From contig QUJQ01000005.1 in the NCBI GenBank assembly GCA_003480725.1, positions 143,172 through 207,171 on the forward strand: DNA of 64,000 nucleotides, read 5' to 3'. The position numbers and the translations under genes are program-made. The notes below the pieces were generated by a model. It made no database searches. It had not been told where the DNA came from and saw only the letters and a program-made list of their open reading frames with translations. The DNA comes from Clostridiaceae bacterium AM27-36LB. Lineage in GTDB: Bacteria > Bacillota > Clostridia > Lachnospirales > Lachnospiraceae. This document shows, in pieces, positions 18,644 to 27,733 of the stretch (positions within the stretch are counted from its first letter, which is position 1; each line of letters starts with the position of its first letter).

Positions 18644-19039
18644 TTACTCTTCAGCTTTGACCAAACATAGCAAATCAGTATATCCTGACTGCATAAGTAA
18701 TTGCTTAAAACCAGAAAGCACTTCTTCTTTTGTATAATTGTTATTTTTTAAAAACTCACTATCCTTCTCACTAAGGTATTGGTAGAAAAGAGCTGCTGCC
18801 ATTACCTCATTTCTGTCTGTATAATCAATGCTATCTAAAAGTATATTCTCTGCTTCGTTAATTTTCCCAAACTCAATCATATCAAGAAAATCTTTCAAAT
18901 TTTTTCCTGATACTTCATATTTATTTTCTTTTTCAAGTTCAACAGAAACATACTTTTTCCCAAACATTAAAGAAAATAATACTCTTACCATTTCTTTTAT
19001 CATTCGCATAATATAGTCTTTTTCGTCTGTGAAATACAT
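18644..19039 (-). CDS. hypothetical protein, DUF6483-like
   Basis: 131 residues beginning MYFTDEKDYIMRMIKEMVRV, then a mostly helical, acidic body, predicted cytosolic. The opening DYIMRMIKEMVR matches what I remember of DUF6483 proteins of Clostridia; this is tentative. It has a clear GGAGG-like site before the ATG and is same-strand cargo in element D. Function unknown. Confidence 0.6.
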   Translation of the reverse strand: MYFTDEKDYIMRMIKEMVRVLFSLMFGKKYVSVELEKENKYEVSGKNLKDFLDMIEFGKINEAENILLDSIDYTDRNEVMAAALFYQYLSEKDSEFLKNNNYTKEEVLSGFKQLLMQSGYTDLLCLVKAEE

Positions 19040-19149
19040 TTTTCACCTCCATAACTTTCAACTTATCCTGTTGTTCTTAATTATACATCAAACAGTATTA
19101 TTGTAAAGTAGAGAGCAAGCCATTTCCTGACTTGCCCTCCATTATGTTT

Positions 19150-19398
19150 TTACTGGTAAATTATCTCTTTGTCCACAATCTCCCTCGCACATGCCTGTAT
19201 ATTATTCATCCTGCCTACCCACTCCCAGGCATTATCTGCCTTTAATTGCTCCGTGATTCCCTGTGCCTGTTTCATCTGCTCTACAATTCTTTCAAAGCGT
19301 TCCTGCGCCTGTTCCTCTATATCTGCCAGATAACTGTTCAGTATGCCGCTCATCAGCAGATTCAGATATACAGTTCTGCGGTATTCTTTCAAATGACG
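19150..19398 (-). pseudogene. truncated TnpV family gene
   Basis: The C-terminal two thirds of a TnpV-type protein (RHLKEYRRTVYLNLLMSGIL ... WEWVGRMNNIQACAREIVDK), very similar to the intact copy at 41.4-41.8 kb. The N-terminus is missing: at about 19398 the homology stops and runs directly into the right-end terminator of the element. This is the junction of an internal deletion. Confidence 0.8.
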
Positions 19399-19403
19399 AC
19401 AAA

Positions 19404-19443
19404 AAGCCCTTAGCCATGAGTTTTTACCCACAGCTAAGGGCTT
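19404..19443. terminator. right-end hairpin of element D
   Basis: AAGCCCTTA (19404-19412) pairs with TAAGGGCTT (19435-19443). The same hairpin follows the regulator gene in element A (47077-47115). In D the gene it served has been deleted. Confidence 0.6.
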
Positions 19444-19538
19444 CGTTTATAATATGGATTATTGGTTGCACAACCACCTGTCAATCATTCTCTAACCCTA
19501 AAACCACTGGATTACAAGAATAATGGCGCTCATGCAAC

Positions 19539-19556
19539 TGTTATCAATTTGTTATC
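19539..19556. repeat. arm-type repeat, right end of D
   Basis: TGTTATCAATTTGTTATC followed by AAAAGAC, identical to the right-end copy of element A (47235-47252). Confidence 0.65.
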
Positions 19557-19616
19557 AAAAGACTTTTAAAAGTGCTGCAAACCCGCATAAACGCTGGGTT
19601 TACTAAGCATTTTTGT

Positions 19617-19628
19617 CTATTCAAACTC
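19617..19628. repeat. att core copy 4 (D/C junction)
   Basis: CTATTCAAACTC, 11 of 12 bases as at the guaA 3' end. The interval 19399-19763 has no gene; it holds the right end of D, this core and the left end of C. Confidence 0.8.
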
Positions 19629-19731
19629 CTCTTTGCAAAGTTGTTATGTGGTGTTTTACGTTAGTTTTTGTGGCTGAAATCAAAGAGTTTTGTCTGGTTT
19701 CTACCTGTTGCGTGGATTTTCAGGTGATTGT

Positions 19732-19752
19732 ATTGTCATTTTGTTGTCACTG
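19732..19752. repeat. arm-type repeat, left end of C
   Basis: ATTGTCATTTTGTTGTCACT, paired TTGTCA units; nearly identical to the right-end copy at 29549-29569 and different from those of A, B and D. Confidence 0.65.
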
Positions 19753-19763
19753 ATTATAACTTA

Positions 19764-21425
19764 TCACAATTCCCATTCTTTTGAACTTATATCATGAAAT
19801 TCCGAAACCTTCATAAACAGTGTTCGTAAATCTTTATAAAATCCATCTATCTGAGTCGGATGATCACATATCCATTTCTTCATAATTAATTCAAAGAACC
19901 TAATATGATCGTTAAATACCTTCTTGTTTTTTTCTCGCTCAACACCTTTTTTAGACTTTCCTTGAGTTTCTAATTCCGCCAGTTTTTCCTCTATACTGTT
20001 TATATCAGTTAAAATATTATCTCGAAAATATACTTTTGTGTATCCCAGATCACATATAGTAGTATCCTGCCAAAAAACATCATCTCTTTCATACAACTCT
20101 TTCGCATAATTAAATACAATTTTTTCTGGTGCATCCTTACCAGGTAATGCGATTGTATAGTTTCTCAAATCATGTTGAGCATCTTTATCTCCATCTAATA
20201 TACAAATAGAACGCATGGTGCTTCTCAACAATTTATCATCTTTAAAAATGTTAACCAATGCATCTCCCGATATATTTGCATCAACCATATGAAAAAGACT
20301 TTTTACTTTCTTAAATTTTTCACCATATGTTCTTTCATATTGTTCAAATAAACATTGTAAGAACAATCTCGCCTCACTATCTTCCGTAAAAACTGGAATT
20401 GAACGATTAATATATATGTCCTCCTTTGCTTGATTATGTAAAAACATCTTAATCTTATATATATCAACATCCTGCATCTTTATTACTGACGTCTCATTAT
20501 CTAACAAATAAATAACATTACATTTCTGAATAAATGCATACTCCAACAAAGAAAGACTATGGGTAGTAAATATCAGTTTTATTTTATACTTACTGGAATA
20601 TTCAAGAAATAAATCTAACAATTTAACTTGATAAGCCGGGTGTAAAGTTGCGTCCACTTCATCAATCAGCAAAATGCTCTCTGTTTCTCTTCTACTATCA
20701 ATATTTTCATAATAGTATCTCAGCGAAACAAGTGCTGTTATCATAATCAACAAATTGTCTTCGCCTGCTGAAATAGTATTAGAATCTATGCCCTCTCTGT
20801 TAGTGAGAAATTTAGAACGCTTTTTAATATCGCCCATTTCTTGTATTTCTTGATTTGCAATCGATATTCCTGTAAACTGCATATAAATCTTACCAATTAT
20901 ATCAATGTATTGGTCTGGCAAGCGTTTTCTTACTTTCTTTAATTCATCATCATTCCCATATTCTCCAAATGCATATAATCTTGATAATCCAAGATATACC
21001 ACCGGAACAGCAGGCAATTTATCGCTTGTTCCCCTTTTATAAAGTGGTTTTAACGCAAATCTATTACCATTTCCTACCTTTGTATTATGCCGCCTAAACT
21101 CCAATTTTATACCATTTTCATAATAACATGTAAATAGTGTCCCTTTATTTCCGGGTGCTGGATCATTATAAGTTTCATCCCCTTTTGTAAGGCTCTCGAT
21201 TTTTAAATTTACTCCATCATTAACACTCTTCAAAATACTAATAACATCTGCCGATTTGAGCCAATCATCTTTTGTCCTTACCTCTTGGAAAGCATTACTT
21301 ACCATATACAAAATTGATGATTTACATGTTCCATTAGTTCCTGAAATTATATTGATTCCTGAACTAATATCAATTGACACATTCTTCAGTTTACGATAAC
21401 ATTCTATTTCCAATTTATTGAGCAT
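19764..21425 (-). CDS. OLD-like AAA ATPase with Toprim-type C-terminus
   Basis: 553 residues. ABC/SMC-like ATPase: IISGTNGTCKSSIL near residues 26-39 (P-loop, with Cys in place of the usual Gly before Lys), TISAGEDNLLIMI as a signature-like motif, ILLIDEVDATLHP near 250 (Walker B), then IFTTHS. The C-terminal part has FTEDSEARLFL (about 345) and ILDGDKDA (about 410), the E...DxD pattern of Toprim nucleases. This layout is that of OLD-family nucleases used in phage defence. It is last in a same-strand run after two methyltransferases and a nuclease. Confidence 0.75.
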   Translation of the reverse strand: MLNKLEIECYRKLKNVSIDISSGINIISGTNGTCKSSILYMVSNAFQEVRTKDDWLKSADVISILKSVNDGVNLKIESLTKGDETYNDPAPGNKGTLFTCYYENGIKLEFRRHNTKVGNGNRFALKPLYKRGTSDKLPAVPVVYLGLSRLYAFGEYGNDDELKKVRKRLPDQYIDIIGKIYMQFTGISIANQEIQEMGDIKKRSKFLTNREGIDSNTISAGEDNLLIMITALVSLRYYYENIDSRRETESILLIDEVDATLHPAYQVKLLDLFLEYSSKYKIKLIFTTHSLSLLEYAFIQKCNVIYLLDNETSVIKMQDVDIYKIKMFLHNQAKEDIYINRSIPVFTEDSEARLFLQCLFEQYERTYGEKFKKVKSLFHMVDANISGDALVNIFKDDKLLRSTMRSICILDGDKDAQHDLRNYTIALPGKDAPEKIVFNYAKELYERDDVFWQDTTICDLGYTKVYFRDNILTDINSIEEKLAELETQGKSKKGVEREKNKKVFNDHIRFFELIMKKWICDHPTQIDGFYKDLRTLFMKVSEFHDISSKEWEL

Positions 21426-21456
21426 ATCTCTTCTCCACTATGTACACTATATTTGC

Positions 21457-22311
21457 TTATCCCACTTTAATCTGTTCTTGTTCCATTGGTGGAATTTCTA
21501 GGTTGGACACCAAAATCTCTTTTCCTTTTTTTGACGTTTTAACAGAATAGTCCAAGTAGAGGTTCACACAAGTTCTTCGACTATACAGTTTACGAATTTC
21601 ACTTACATCATCATAACTTAACAACCATGGGAAACTCTTAGTCTTTATAAATTTCGCCAACTCCAAATGTTGTTTTTCAGTGAAGTAATAACGATATAGC
21701 CCAGGTCCCTCTTTATAATATGGTGGATCTATGTACACAAAGGTCCTTTTATTTCTTTTATACTTTAATACTTTTTTCATGAACTCAACGGCATCTTCAT
21801 TTGATACTACTACCTTATTTGCGAATCTTGCAATATCTTCTATTGCCTCAATTACTTTTTTCTTATTGAATCTGCAATCTATTTTATAGTCTGAATTTTG
21901 TTTTATTCCACCTATCGGATTTGCTTTCAAAATCCCAGAAAAATTTGTTCTATTCAAAAATAAACCTGCATAACCTATTTCTACTGACGATTTTCCAATT
22001 AAATATGATAGTTCTTTATATTTTGCACATTCTTTCCATGTATCCATACAAATTTCAGTTTGCTCTATTTTTTGTACTAACTCATCTGTACTTTCAAAGA
22101 CAGCCTTCCAAAAATGGTACAAAAGAGGATCTTTTTCATTAATTACTACATTATTTACGACATTCTTTTCTAACAACATCCACGATAATGAGGCACTTCC
22201 TGCAAATGGTTCATAAAAGGTACATCCTGTTAATCCTTCTACTTCCAATAGTTTTTTTACATAATCAAACAACTTTGATTTTGCTCCAGGATATCTTAAT
22301 GGATTTTTCAC
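21457..22311 (-). CDS. D12 class N6-adenine DNA methyltransferase (Dam-like)
   Basis: About 284 residues from a GTG at 22311 (AAGGAG 8 bases upstream; a longer frame would overlap the previous gene by 40 bases). It opens KNPLRYPGAKSKLFDY, the start of D12 enzymes; FYEPFAGSASLS is motif I for AdoMet binding and FVYIDPPYY (about residue 190) is the catalytic DPPY. It methylates adenine at a short site. Adjacent to a second methyltransferase and an ApaLI-like nuclease, so it probably protects DNA from that nuclease. Confidence 0.85.
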   Translation of the reverse strand: MKNPLRYPGAKSKLFDYVKKLLEVEGLTGCTFYEPFAGSASLSWMLLEKNVVNNVVINEKDPLLYHFWKAVFESTDELVQKIEQTEICMDTWKECAKYKELSYLIGKSSVEIGYAGLFLNRTNFSGILKANPIGGIKQNSDYKIDCRFNKKKVIEAIEDIARFANKVVVSNEDAVEFMKKVLKYKRNKRTFVYIDPPYYKEGPGLYRYYFTEKQHLELAKFIKTKSFPWLLSYDDVSEIRKLYSRRTCVNLYLDYSVKTSKKGKEILVSNLEIPPMEQEQIKVG

Positions 22312-22336
22312 AGGTTTCCACTCCTTCCATAAAACA

Positions 22337-23557
22337 TTAAATAGCCATAACACTATTTTTTCCCTTTTGTCGTTCAAAAAAATCTTGAATAACTAAATCA
22401 TACGCATCAATAATAAAAAGATTGTTTGGATAACTTGAATACTCAAATGTATCTATGAAATCTAAATGCGTTCTTATCAAAATCATATAGATACACTTTT
22501 TTGTCTTGCTAGACTTATACAGCTTACTTGCAGCCTCTTCTAAAGTTTCGTCTTCTTTTTGAATTTTAACAGAAACTGGTCTATCATTTACAAACTCATC
22601 CAAAAATCCATCAATTCCGCTATTACGCTGAACCGGAGTAGCCTTTATACTCTTTAATATATTAATTTGATTTTCTGACAAGTTCATATAGGCACTCTTA
22701 CCCTTTTTCAGTAAATGTGACTCTGTCTTTATCAATGATTCCAATCTGTTTTCTGCTAATTCTACTGCTTTTTTAGATATATCTATCCCTATATATCTAC
22801 GATTAAGCATTTTTGCTGCAACAAGCGTTGTTCCAGAACCCATAAAAGGGTCTAAAACAATATCATTTTCATCAGTCACAAGTTTGATAATCTGTTCGAG
22901 TAAAAGTATAGGTTTTTGTGTGGGATATCCCACACGTTCTTTTGCCTTGGGATTTAAATATGGTATATCCCATACATCTGATAGAGGAACACCTTTTTTG
23001 CTTTTTCCAAAAACAACTTCACCATTCTGATCACATTTATATACAGACTTCCCTTTTTCATCTCTTACTCGCTCCTGCAATATCTGATCTATATTTGTTG
23101 TTTCTGAATATTCAGTATAAATTCTATTAAATTTAAAATCTTCACTTTTACTATAAAACAATATTATTTGATGATTATTTAATAGCCCTTTTTTAGAATT
23201 AGACCATCGTTTATAACTCCATACAATTTCACTTTGAAAATTGCTAATTCCAAATATTTGATCCAGTAGCACTTTTAAATAATGAGATGCATTCCTATCG
23301 CAATGCACAAACAGGCTACCAGTTTCTTTTAGAACTCTTTTGCATTCATATAAACGCAATTTCATGTATTCTAAATATTCATCCATGCAATTCCATCTGT
23401 CAGAAAAGCTATATTCTTCCTCATTTTTCCGCGATGTAAGTTTTTGTATATCTTGTGTATAAAAAGGCGGATCCAAATATATTGCATCAATTTGATTATC
23501 ACCTATTTTTTTCATTACATTTAATGCATCACCATTAATAAGCGTATTCTCTAACAC
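22337..23557 (-). CDS. DNA methyltransferase, beta-type N6-adenine/N4-cytosine
   Basis: 406 residues. Motif IV AIYLDPPFY is near residue 28, before motif I VLDPFMGSGTTL at about 236, the permuted beta order; YPTQKP precedes it. This is the layout of many type II and III modification enzymes. The C-terminal 100 residues form an extra domain. It starts 4 bases after the nuclease gene and is followed 25 bases later by the Dam-like gene. Target site unknown. Confidence 0.87.
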   Translation of the reverse strand: MLENTLINGDALNVMKKIGDNQIDAIYLDPPFYTQDIQKLTSRKNEEEYSFSDRWNCMDEYLEYMKLRLYECKRVLKETGSLFVHCDRNASHYLKVLLDQIFGISNFQSEIVWSYKRWSNSKKGLLNNHQIILFYSKSEDFKFNRIYTEYSETTNIDQILQERVRDEKGKSVYKCDQNGEVVFGKSKKGVPLSDVWDIPYLNPKAKERVGYPTQKPILLLEQIIKLVTDENDIVLDPFMGSGTTLVAAKMLNRRYIGIDISKKAVELAENRLESLIKTESHLLKKGKSAYMNLSENQINILKSIKATPVQRNSGIDGFLDEFVNDRPVSVKIQKEDETLEEAASKLYKSSKTKKCIYMILIRTHLDFIDTFEYSSYPNNLFIIDAYDLVIQDFFERQKGKNSVMAI

Positions 23558-23561
23558 ATTA

Positions 23562-24173
23562 TCACTCCTTCAATTTTTCAAATAGCCTTTTCAAATCAAT
23601 TCCTGTTTCTTTCTTCAAATATCTCCATGCATCTTCACCAGAATAATATTCTCCCCCAATATTTTCATAAAGTTTTTTTAGCTTAGACTGTATTTTTATC
23701 GCTTGATCCCTATTGGGTTCAAAAAACATAATCCTTATAGGAACATATCCAGCGTCCTTTATAATTTTAACTCGCTTGTGTTCCTTTTTTATGTGATCTC
23801 CATCCGTAGTTGCATCTTTCCACTTTATTTCATAAGCATGCTTTCCAACCAAACAATCTATTTCCACTGTTTTAGGACTCTTATCAATTGTATTTGGCAA
23901 TTTCACTTTTTCCTTTGCATCGGGATGCGCTTCTTTTATGCATTTTATCGCCAATTCTTCCAACAAAGAACCCGCATACTTATATAAAAATCTGCCCACA
24001 TTTTGTTGAAAATCAATTTGATAACCTTCCTTACTTGTAAATCCCAAGGCATTATAAATTAAATAATGATCATTATTATCATGTTGCATTTCATACTGGC
24101 GCTCTTTAATTTTTCTTTGCAATTCTTCTCTATATCTTAAAACAATTTTCAATAATCTTTCATCTTTATCCAT
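23562..24173 (-). CDS. ApaLI-like type II restriction endonuclease
   Basis: 203 residues. A PD-(D/E)xK core is visible: EID (residues 104-106), then YEIKWKDATTDGDHIKKEH with E115 and K117. The WKDATTDGDH stretch is, as I remember it, characteristic of the ApaLI family, whose founding member cuts GTGCAC. It is the first gene of the cassette, with GGAGGAAG before the ATG. The specificity should be treated as unknown. Confidence 0.65.
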   Translation of the reverse strand: MDKDERLLKIVLRYREELQRKIKERQYEMQHDNNDHYLIYNALGFTSKEGYQIDFQQNVGRFLYKYAGSLLEELAIKCIKEAHPDAKEKVKLPNTIDKSPKTVEIDCLVGKHAYEIKWKDATTDGDHIKKEHKRVKIIKDAGYVPIRIMFFEPNRDQAIKIQSKLKKLYENIGGEYYSGEDAWRYLKKETGIDLKRLFEKLKE

Positions 24174-24291
24174 AGTAATACTTCCTCCAAAAGCAATAAA
24201 TTAACCCAGGTTATTTTATCACATTTTGAAAAAAATCTCTATAACTATTACTTCACGAACTATTATCGCGAATCTCTCGCGAATCTCTACA

Positions 24292-25566
24292 TCACCTTCC
24301 TCTCCCCATATCCTTAACCTTCTCACCGATCCACTCCATAAACTTCTCTAACAGATTAATTCCTCCAATTACAAACTGTTTCATAAACTCATACGCCTTT
24401 TCCAGCTTGTCCTTTAGACTGCGATTTTCCTCCCAAAGAATATGGTTCTGATACCTCAGCTCTATCACCTGCTCCTTCAGATAATCATCTCCATCGACCT
24501 CACCAAGCAGTTCCTTCTTAAGCCTTTCCGCCTCTTCCAGTTCCAATTCAGCCCGTTCAGTCTGTAATTTTGTAGTATCCGATATCATCATCCACTTGTC
24601 TGCCTCTTTTTTCGCCACCTCAATTTTCTTCTGTTTATCCGTGAGCTTATCAACATTCTCATAATATTCCAGCCGTAATTCAGAATTCTTTAAGCGTAAA
24701 TCCGTTGTTTCTGACTGTAATTTCAAGTTCTCAGATATGGTATCGTCAAGCTTCTTTTGAGCCTCAGACTGTTCTTTTCTGAAATCATCTCGCTTACTTT
24801 CAATTTCTTTTTCCAGAGACTCAATCCGTTCCTCTTTTAATTCCAGAACAACCTGTGCACCCTCTATCTCCTCCTCAAGTGCAGCCACTTCTTTTGCCCG
24901 CTCCTGCTTTTTATAATCCAGTGCGGATAAATGCATATTGTGTGTATCTTTCTTTTTCCAGTCAATTCCGTACCGGCTCATAATCAGAGTAAGATCATCT
25001 TTCTCTGCCTCCGCCCACTGCTTCCATTCAGTGTTCCATTTTCCTTCACTTACAAATCCTCTGGTAGCAAGTGCCGCCTTAAGACTTGTCTTTGTCTCCA
25101 ATCCTCTCTTGCAACCGGATACCCAAGGGATAAAATTAAGATGCAAATGTGGTGTTTCCTCATCCAGATGAATATAAGCACCAATCACATAAAGCTGTGG
25201 ATTGCGAAGTTGGAACTTTTTCACATAATCCTTCAGCACCCATGTTGCAACCTCTGCAGAAGAACTACCTACTCCGGTATCATCCCTATTGCCTATCTGA
25301 ACGATAACCTCATAAAATAATTTTTCCTGCTTGCTTCGGGAAATCTTATCATAATAACTTTTAATCTGCCTGTCCTTGCGTTTCTGTTTTGCATTGTATT
25401 CCTTAAGCGCCTTGTCAAACAATTTATGATAAGCCTGCTTAATATCCTCATGAATAAGGGTGATATTATTCTTGGTACGACCGGCATGTACATTGTCAGC
25501 TATAAATCTTCTTGTGTTATGCCCGATGGAACCTTCCCCATTCATGAAACTGATTGTTCTTTCCAT
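24292..25566 (-). CDS. MobV family relaxase (Pre/Mob)
   Basis: 424 residues. The N-terminal relaxase domain carries YIHLDEETPHLHLNFIPWV (about residues 150-170), the H-x-D-E-x-T-P-H-x-H metal and catalytic motif of MobV enzymes, which nick oriT for conjugative mobilisation. The C-terminal half is a long coiled coil rich in Glu, Lys and Leu. A conserved stem-loop region lies about 100 bases upstream. It is the most diverged of the three relaxases in the array. Confidence 0.9.
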   Translation of the reverse strand: MERTISFMNGEGSIGHNTRRFIADNVHAGRTKNNITLIHEDIKQAYHKLFDKALKEYNAKQKRKDRQIKSYYDKISRSKQEKLFYEVIVQIGNRDDTGVGSSSAEVATWVLKDYVKKFQLRNPQLYVIGAYIHLDEETPHLHLNFIPWVSGCKRGLETKTSLKAALATRGFVSEGKWNTEWKQWAEAEKDDLTLIMSRYGIDWKKKDTHNMHLSALDYKKQERAKEVAALEEEIEGAQVVLELKEERIESLEKEIESKRDDFRKEQSEAQKKLDDTISENLKLQSETTDLRLKNSELRLEYYENVDKLTDKQKKIEVAKKEADKWMMISDTTKLQTERAELELEEAERLKKELLGEVDGDDYLKEQVIELRYQNHILWEENRSLKDKLEKAYEFMKQFVIGGINLLEKFMEWIGEKVKDMGRGR

Positions 25567-25663
25567 TTTGAAAATCCTCCTCTTTTGGTATGTAAATAGG
25601 CACCTCCTTCTTATCCGTAATGAGTGCCGGATACGGCACGAAACAGCAGTTTTCCCTGGGAAG

Positions 25664-25708
25664 GTTTTGTTACTTTTGTCAAAAGTAACGCAAAAGCACT
25701 TTTGACAG
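25664..25708. other. candidate oriT of element C
   Basis: TTTTGTTACTTTTGTCAAAA then GTAACGCAAAAGCACTTTTG: a 9-bp inverted repeat (GTTACTTTT/AAAAGTAAC) followed by GCAAAAGCACTTTTGAC. The block is conserved upstream of all three relaxase genes, where surrounding sequence is not, the placement expected of oriT. The rest of the 300-base gap to 25874 holds GC-rich hairpins and no gene. Confidence 0.55.
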
Positions 25709-25874
25709 CTTCGCCATCAAAAATGCAGACCCGCAAGCGGGTTTTGCGCTCCTCGCCGGAGTGGCTATACGGCTCTCGTCGCCGGATAAAGCTCCCTTTT
25801 GGGAGCTTATGAGTCGCGTATACGCGACATATTATTTACCAGCCACAGCTCCGATACAGAACTCCACTTATCGC

Positions 25875-26253
25875 CTAATGAAAACAGTTCACCACATCAT
25901 GCAGAACTACTTCCTCTGCTAACATTCTTGCCTGAGTCCTTAGCCGATACATTTCCACAAAAGAATTCGACTGCTTTGGTTTATGTTTACGCAACCACTC
26001 ATTTTCAATATCCTCCAGCAATTCATAAGCCACTTCATTTACCTCGGCTGCTTTATCATGTAATTCGCCAAATCGTACCAGACTTCTGTATCGTTGCGGA
26101 TATTCCTTCTGTATGTAATCCATCCACATGCGACCATATTTCTCGACATCTGTACTGTTCTCCGCTTCACCTAATGTAATCAACGGATAAAAAATACCCT
26201 CTTTTTTCTATGTATTTCACACCTAATTTTTCAAATAATGTTTCTTCGCTCAT
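25875..26253 (-). pseudogene. TnpV family gene with a frameshift
   Basis: The ATG at 26253 (AAGGAAGTG upstream) opens MSEETLFEKLGVKYIEKRGY, typical TnpV. The frame then shifts at a run of six A (26189-26194, T on the coding strand): with five, it would continue FYPLITLGEAENSTDVEKYG to the normal end. The downstream part is intact (RSLVRFGELHDKAAEVNEVA ... MYRLRTQARMLAEEVVLHDV). A real mutation, a homopolymer sequencing error or slippage are all possible. TnpV function is not established. Confidence 0.75.
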
Positions 26254-26283
26254 AGCAATCACTTCCTTTATACAAAATATCTG

Positions 26284-26655
26284 TTATTCCTCATTTGGTA
26301 CTGTAAGTTGTTTCATATCTGCCAATGTTCCCGGTTGTTCCTTAAAGCCTTCCAATATTTCCAGCATGGAGCGGATGGGAGTAAGTAACTCCCCATCCAT
26401 ATCCGATGCCTTTTCAATCCTTTCAAGCTCGCGCTCAATCCTTTGCAGGTTCTGCCGGAACTGTACCAGCATCAACGGGTTACCTGTGGCAACCACCTTT
26501 TGATGAAGAACACTCTGGATTATATAATCCTGCTTGGTACGAAATCCGCTGAGCTTCACTCTGTTATTCAACTCCTCGTTTTCCTCCGGTGACATGCGGA
26601 ATGCTATTGTCACATTCCGCCATCTGTTTTTATCGTCTCTATTCTTTTCTGACAT
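26284..26655 (-). CDS. MobC family mobilisation protein
   Basis: 123 residues. RWRNVTIAFRMSPEENEELN and NRVKLSGFRTKQDYIIQSVL give the ribbon-helix-helix-like N-terminus of MobC relaxosome proteins, followed by a helical segment (VQFRQNLQRIERELERIEKA). It would bind oriT and help the relaxase. Its start overlaps the integrase 3' end by 17 bases, an arrangement kept in all three elements. Confidence 0.85.
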   Translation of the reverse strand: MSEKNRDDKNRWRNVTIAFRMSPEENEELNNRVKLSGFRTKQDYIIQSVLHQKVVATGNPLMLVQFRQNLQRIERELERIEKASDMDGELLTPIRSMLEILEGFKEQPGTLADMKQLTVPNEE

Positions 26656-27733
26656 TGACTAACGCCTCCCTTTCTGTTTCTAGTTGTGCTGCCATATCCG
26701 TCTGCACCGTTGGAAATAAATGTGCATAATGATATGTGATATCTACCGCCTCATGTCCGACTCTTTCACCTATTGCCAATGCTGAAAATCCTAAATTGAT
26801 TAACAATGAAATGTGCGAGTGTCGTAATCCATGAATTCGTATTCTCTTCACTCCTGCAAGCTTTGCACCTCTGTCCATCTCATGATGCAGATAACTTTTT
26901 GAAATAGTGAAAATTCTGTTATCATCCCTTATTCCATAAATACTGCTTATAAAATTCTCCATCTCGACAGCAAGAAAATCCGGCATGACAATTGTTCTGT
27001 TACTATTTGGTGTTTTCGGGTCTGTAATCACATCTTTGCCTTCCAGCCTCTGATATGACTTATTTATCCGAAGTGTCTTCTTTTCAAAATTGAAATCTGC
27101 CGGCGTCAGAGCAAGCAGTTCACCTTCACGAATGCCTGTCCAATAAATCATTTCAAATGCATAATAGGAAATAGGCTTATCTGCCACGCACTCTAAAAAT
27201 GCCTGAAATTCATCCTGCGTCCAAAACTCCATTTCCTTATTTTCTTCTTTACCCATGGTTCCGGCTTTTCGTGCCACATTATCTTTCAGACCATACATAT
27301 TTACTGCATGATTTAATATGGCACTGAACTGATTATGAATGGTTTTCAGATAGGTAGGGGAGAATAACTCCCCATTATCCTTTTTCAGCTTCATAATCTC
27401 ATTTTGCCACTGGATGACATCCGAGGTCCGAATATCATCCAGTTTTCGTTTCCCGAAATAAGGCAGAATCTTTGTCTCAATAATGTGCTTCTTTGTCAGA
27501 AAAGTATTGCGCTTTATTCTTGGCTCTAAATCCGTCAGATAAATGTCCACAAAACTTTTGAAGCTCATACTGATACTCTGATCCTCTTTCAGCTTGAAAT
27601 TTCTCTCCCAGTCAAGGGCTTCGCTCTTCTTGGCAAAGCCTCTCTTGTTTTTCTGTTTCCTTGCTCCTGTCAAATCCTTATAATAGGTTCTTACCTCCCA
27701 CATTCCTGTCTTATTATTCTTGATAACCGCCAT
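26639..27733 (-). CDS. tyrosine recombinase / integrase of element C
   Basis: 364 residues. An N-terminal arm-binding domain (MAVIKNNKTGMWEVRTYYKD) precedes a SAM-like core-binding domain, then the catalytic domain with TGIREGELLAL (Arg), RIHGLRHSHISLL (His, Arg) and GHEAVDITYHYAHLFP (His and the Tyr nucleophile). Complete. It should recombine attP with the guaA 3' end. Directly preceded by its excisionase gene with no gap. Confidence 0.93.
   Translation of the reverse strand: MAVIKNNKTGMWEVRTYYKDLTGARKQKNKRGFAKKSEALDWERNFKLKEDQSISMSFKSFVDIYLTDLEPRIKRNTFLTKKHIIETKILPYFGKRKLDDIRTSDVIQWQNEIMKLKKDNGELFSPTYLKTIHNQFSAILNHAVNMYGLKDNVARKAGTMGKEENKEMEFWTQDEFQAFLECVADKPISYYAFEMIYWTGIREGELLALTPADFNFEKKTLRINKSYQRLEGKDVITDPKTPNSNRTIVMPDFLAVEMENFISSIYGIRDDNRIFTISKSYLHHEMDRGAKLAGVKRIRIHGLRHSHISLLINLGFSALAIGERVGHEAVDITYHYAHLFPTVQTDMAAQLETEREALVNVRKE

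Larger units (their letters stand above)
17092..19628. mobile_element. element D: small non-autonomous integrative element
   Basis: About 2.5 kb between att copies 5 and 4. Both ends resemble element A closely: the left end shares the TATTATCCTGCCTATACG block and the arm repeats, and the right end shares the hairpin, arm repeats and GCATAAAC block. It has no integrase, relaxase or regulator. It holds a KilA-N gene with a stop codon, two small genes and a truncated TnpV fused to the right-end terminator, as expected of an internal deletion. Confidence 0.75.

Noticed and set aside
24262..24288. Direct repeat TCGCGAATCTC twice near the relaxase end of element C
   Set aside because: Only two copies, adjacent, and no partner elsewhere; probably incidental.
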